Shown: piece by piece, positions 63,701 through 64,000 of the stretch
Position numbering within the stretch: position 1 is the stretch's first letter
How the letters are laid out: each line of letters opens with the position of its first letter
Source of the DNA: Verrucomicrobiaceae bacterium
Lineage (GTDB): Bacteria; Verrucomicrobiota; Verrucomicrobiia; Verrucomicrobiales; Verrucomicrobiaceae
NCBI GenBank assembly: GCA_024232965.1
Contig: JACKQF010000004.1
Span: 620,001 to 684,000, forward strand
Reading direction: 5' to 3'
Length of the DNA: 64,000 nt
Position numbers and translations under genes: made by a program
Notes under the pieces: model-generated
The model's input: only the letters and a program-made list of their open reading frames with translations
Told to the model about the DNA's origin: nothing
The model's database searches: none

Positions 63701-64000
63701 AAAGAGTTTCCCAAGGGGCGCTACACACCTGAGATGCTCCTGCTGCGCGGTCTAGCCGCTGCTGAAGTCGATGATTGGAAAACGGCCCTTACCCATCTCA
63801 TCTCTATCCTGAACAATCCTTCAATGGGTGACCTGCACCTTGACGCCAGCAATAGCACCGCAGCCATCTTCATGCTGCTGCTGGAGCCCGCGCATCGTCT
63901 GAAAGTGATGGACGCCGTGAAAGGTGTCCCCGGCGCGAGAGATAAGCTCTACTCCTTTCTCCACACGCCCTCCTGTGGCTGGAGATTGCATTTGATCGAA
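60783..64000 (+). CDS. Very large secreted helical-repeat protein (3' partial)
   Basis: The frame from the ATG at 60783 is open to the right edge (at least 1072 residues). Signal peptide SRFILLLALVFTAASVSAHPALIGEY. The mature chain is almost all alpha-helical with TPR-like segments, for example RHRRYREAEVQFRRVIDSFP, FRLFLAQCRDPDHPEVRRRA and, near the edge, LLLRGLAAAEVDDWKTALTHL, so an alpha-solenoid scaffold in the periplasm or on the surface is likely. Similar tetratricopeptide giants occur in Verrucomicrobia. No catalytic motif seen. Total length and C-terminus are unknown. Confidence 0.8.

Overview
The window looks like chromosomal DNA of a GC-rich member of the Verrucomicrobiota, probably Verrucomicrobiales near Prosthecobacter/Verrucomicrobium. 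This is inferred from gene content only: a DUF1549/DUF1553 + DUF1501 pair, a Minf_1886-family protein, four sulfatases, PQQ/malectin-type secreted proteins, Tat-exported sugar isomerase-like proteins and verrucomicrobial HUH (Y1) transposases. I see no rRNA, tRNA, CRISPR array or prophage. Both window edges cut genes: a sensor kinase at the left and a very large secreted solenoid protein at the right.

Layout. 1-1650: histidine kinase and NarL/LuxR-type regulator. 1664-7226 (minus): tandem-ClpP NfeD protein, DUF1549/DUF1553 protein, DUF1501 protein. 7357-13925 (plus): leuS, a family-4 glycosyltransferase carrying an in-frame HUH transposase with REP-like palindromes, and glgB. 14100-18039: sialate O-acetylesterase, asd (minus), holA. 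18097-23674 (plus): PQQ/methyltransferase-like/malectin chimera, L,D-transpeptidase, NlpC/P60-like protein, sugar isomerase-like protein. 23700-26425 (minus): ECF sigma factor and a VWA protein. 27301-34593 (minus): a YdbH-like AsmA-fold protein, a YnbE-YdbL fusion lipoprotein, two small conserved proteins and a double M16 peptidase. 34691-40819 (minus): a second HUH transposase with a 105-bp tandem repeat, next to a giant Ig-repeat surface protein that is split by an in-frame amber codon and truncated where the repeat begins. 41354-45363: CPBP protease, small proteins, a sorbosone-dehydrogenase-like protein and an RRM protein. 45456-60675: a carbohydrate-processing region with four sulfatases, an alpha/beta hydrolase, an FG-GAP protein, an L-fucose isomerase family protein, a methyltransferase and a tight four-gene operon of SUMF1-sialidase, two sulfatases and a sialidase.

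How the genes fit together. The right third reads as machinery for desulfating and trimming complex, perhaps fucose- or sialic-acid-containing glycans, but no true formylglycine-generating enzyme is visible here. The YdbH/YnbE-YdbL block resembles an inner-to-outer membrane lipid transport bridge. Two separate HUH transposase insertions have remodelled host genes. One left the glycosyltransferase frame open; the other coincides with loss of the 3' end of a surface-protein gene. These two sites, the YnbE-YdbL fusion and the SUMF1-sialidase/sulfatase operon are the most unusual parts of the window.
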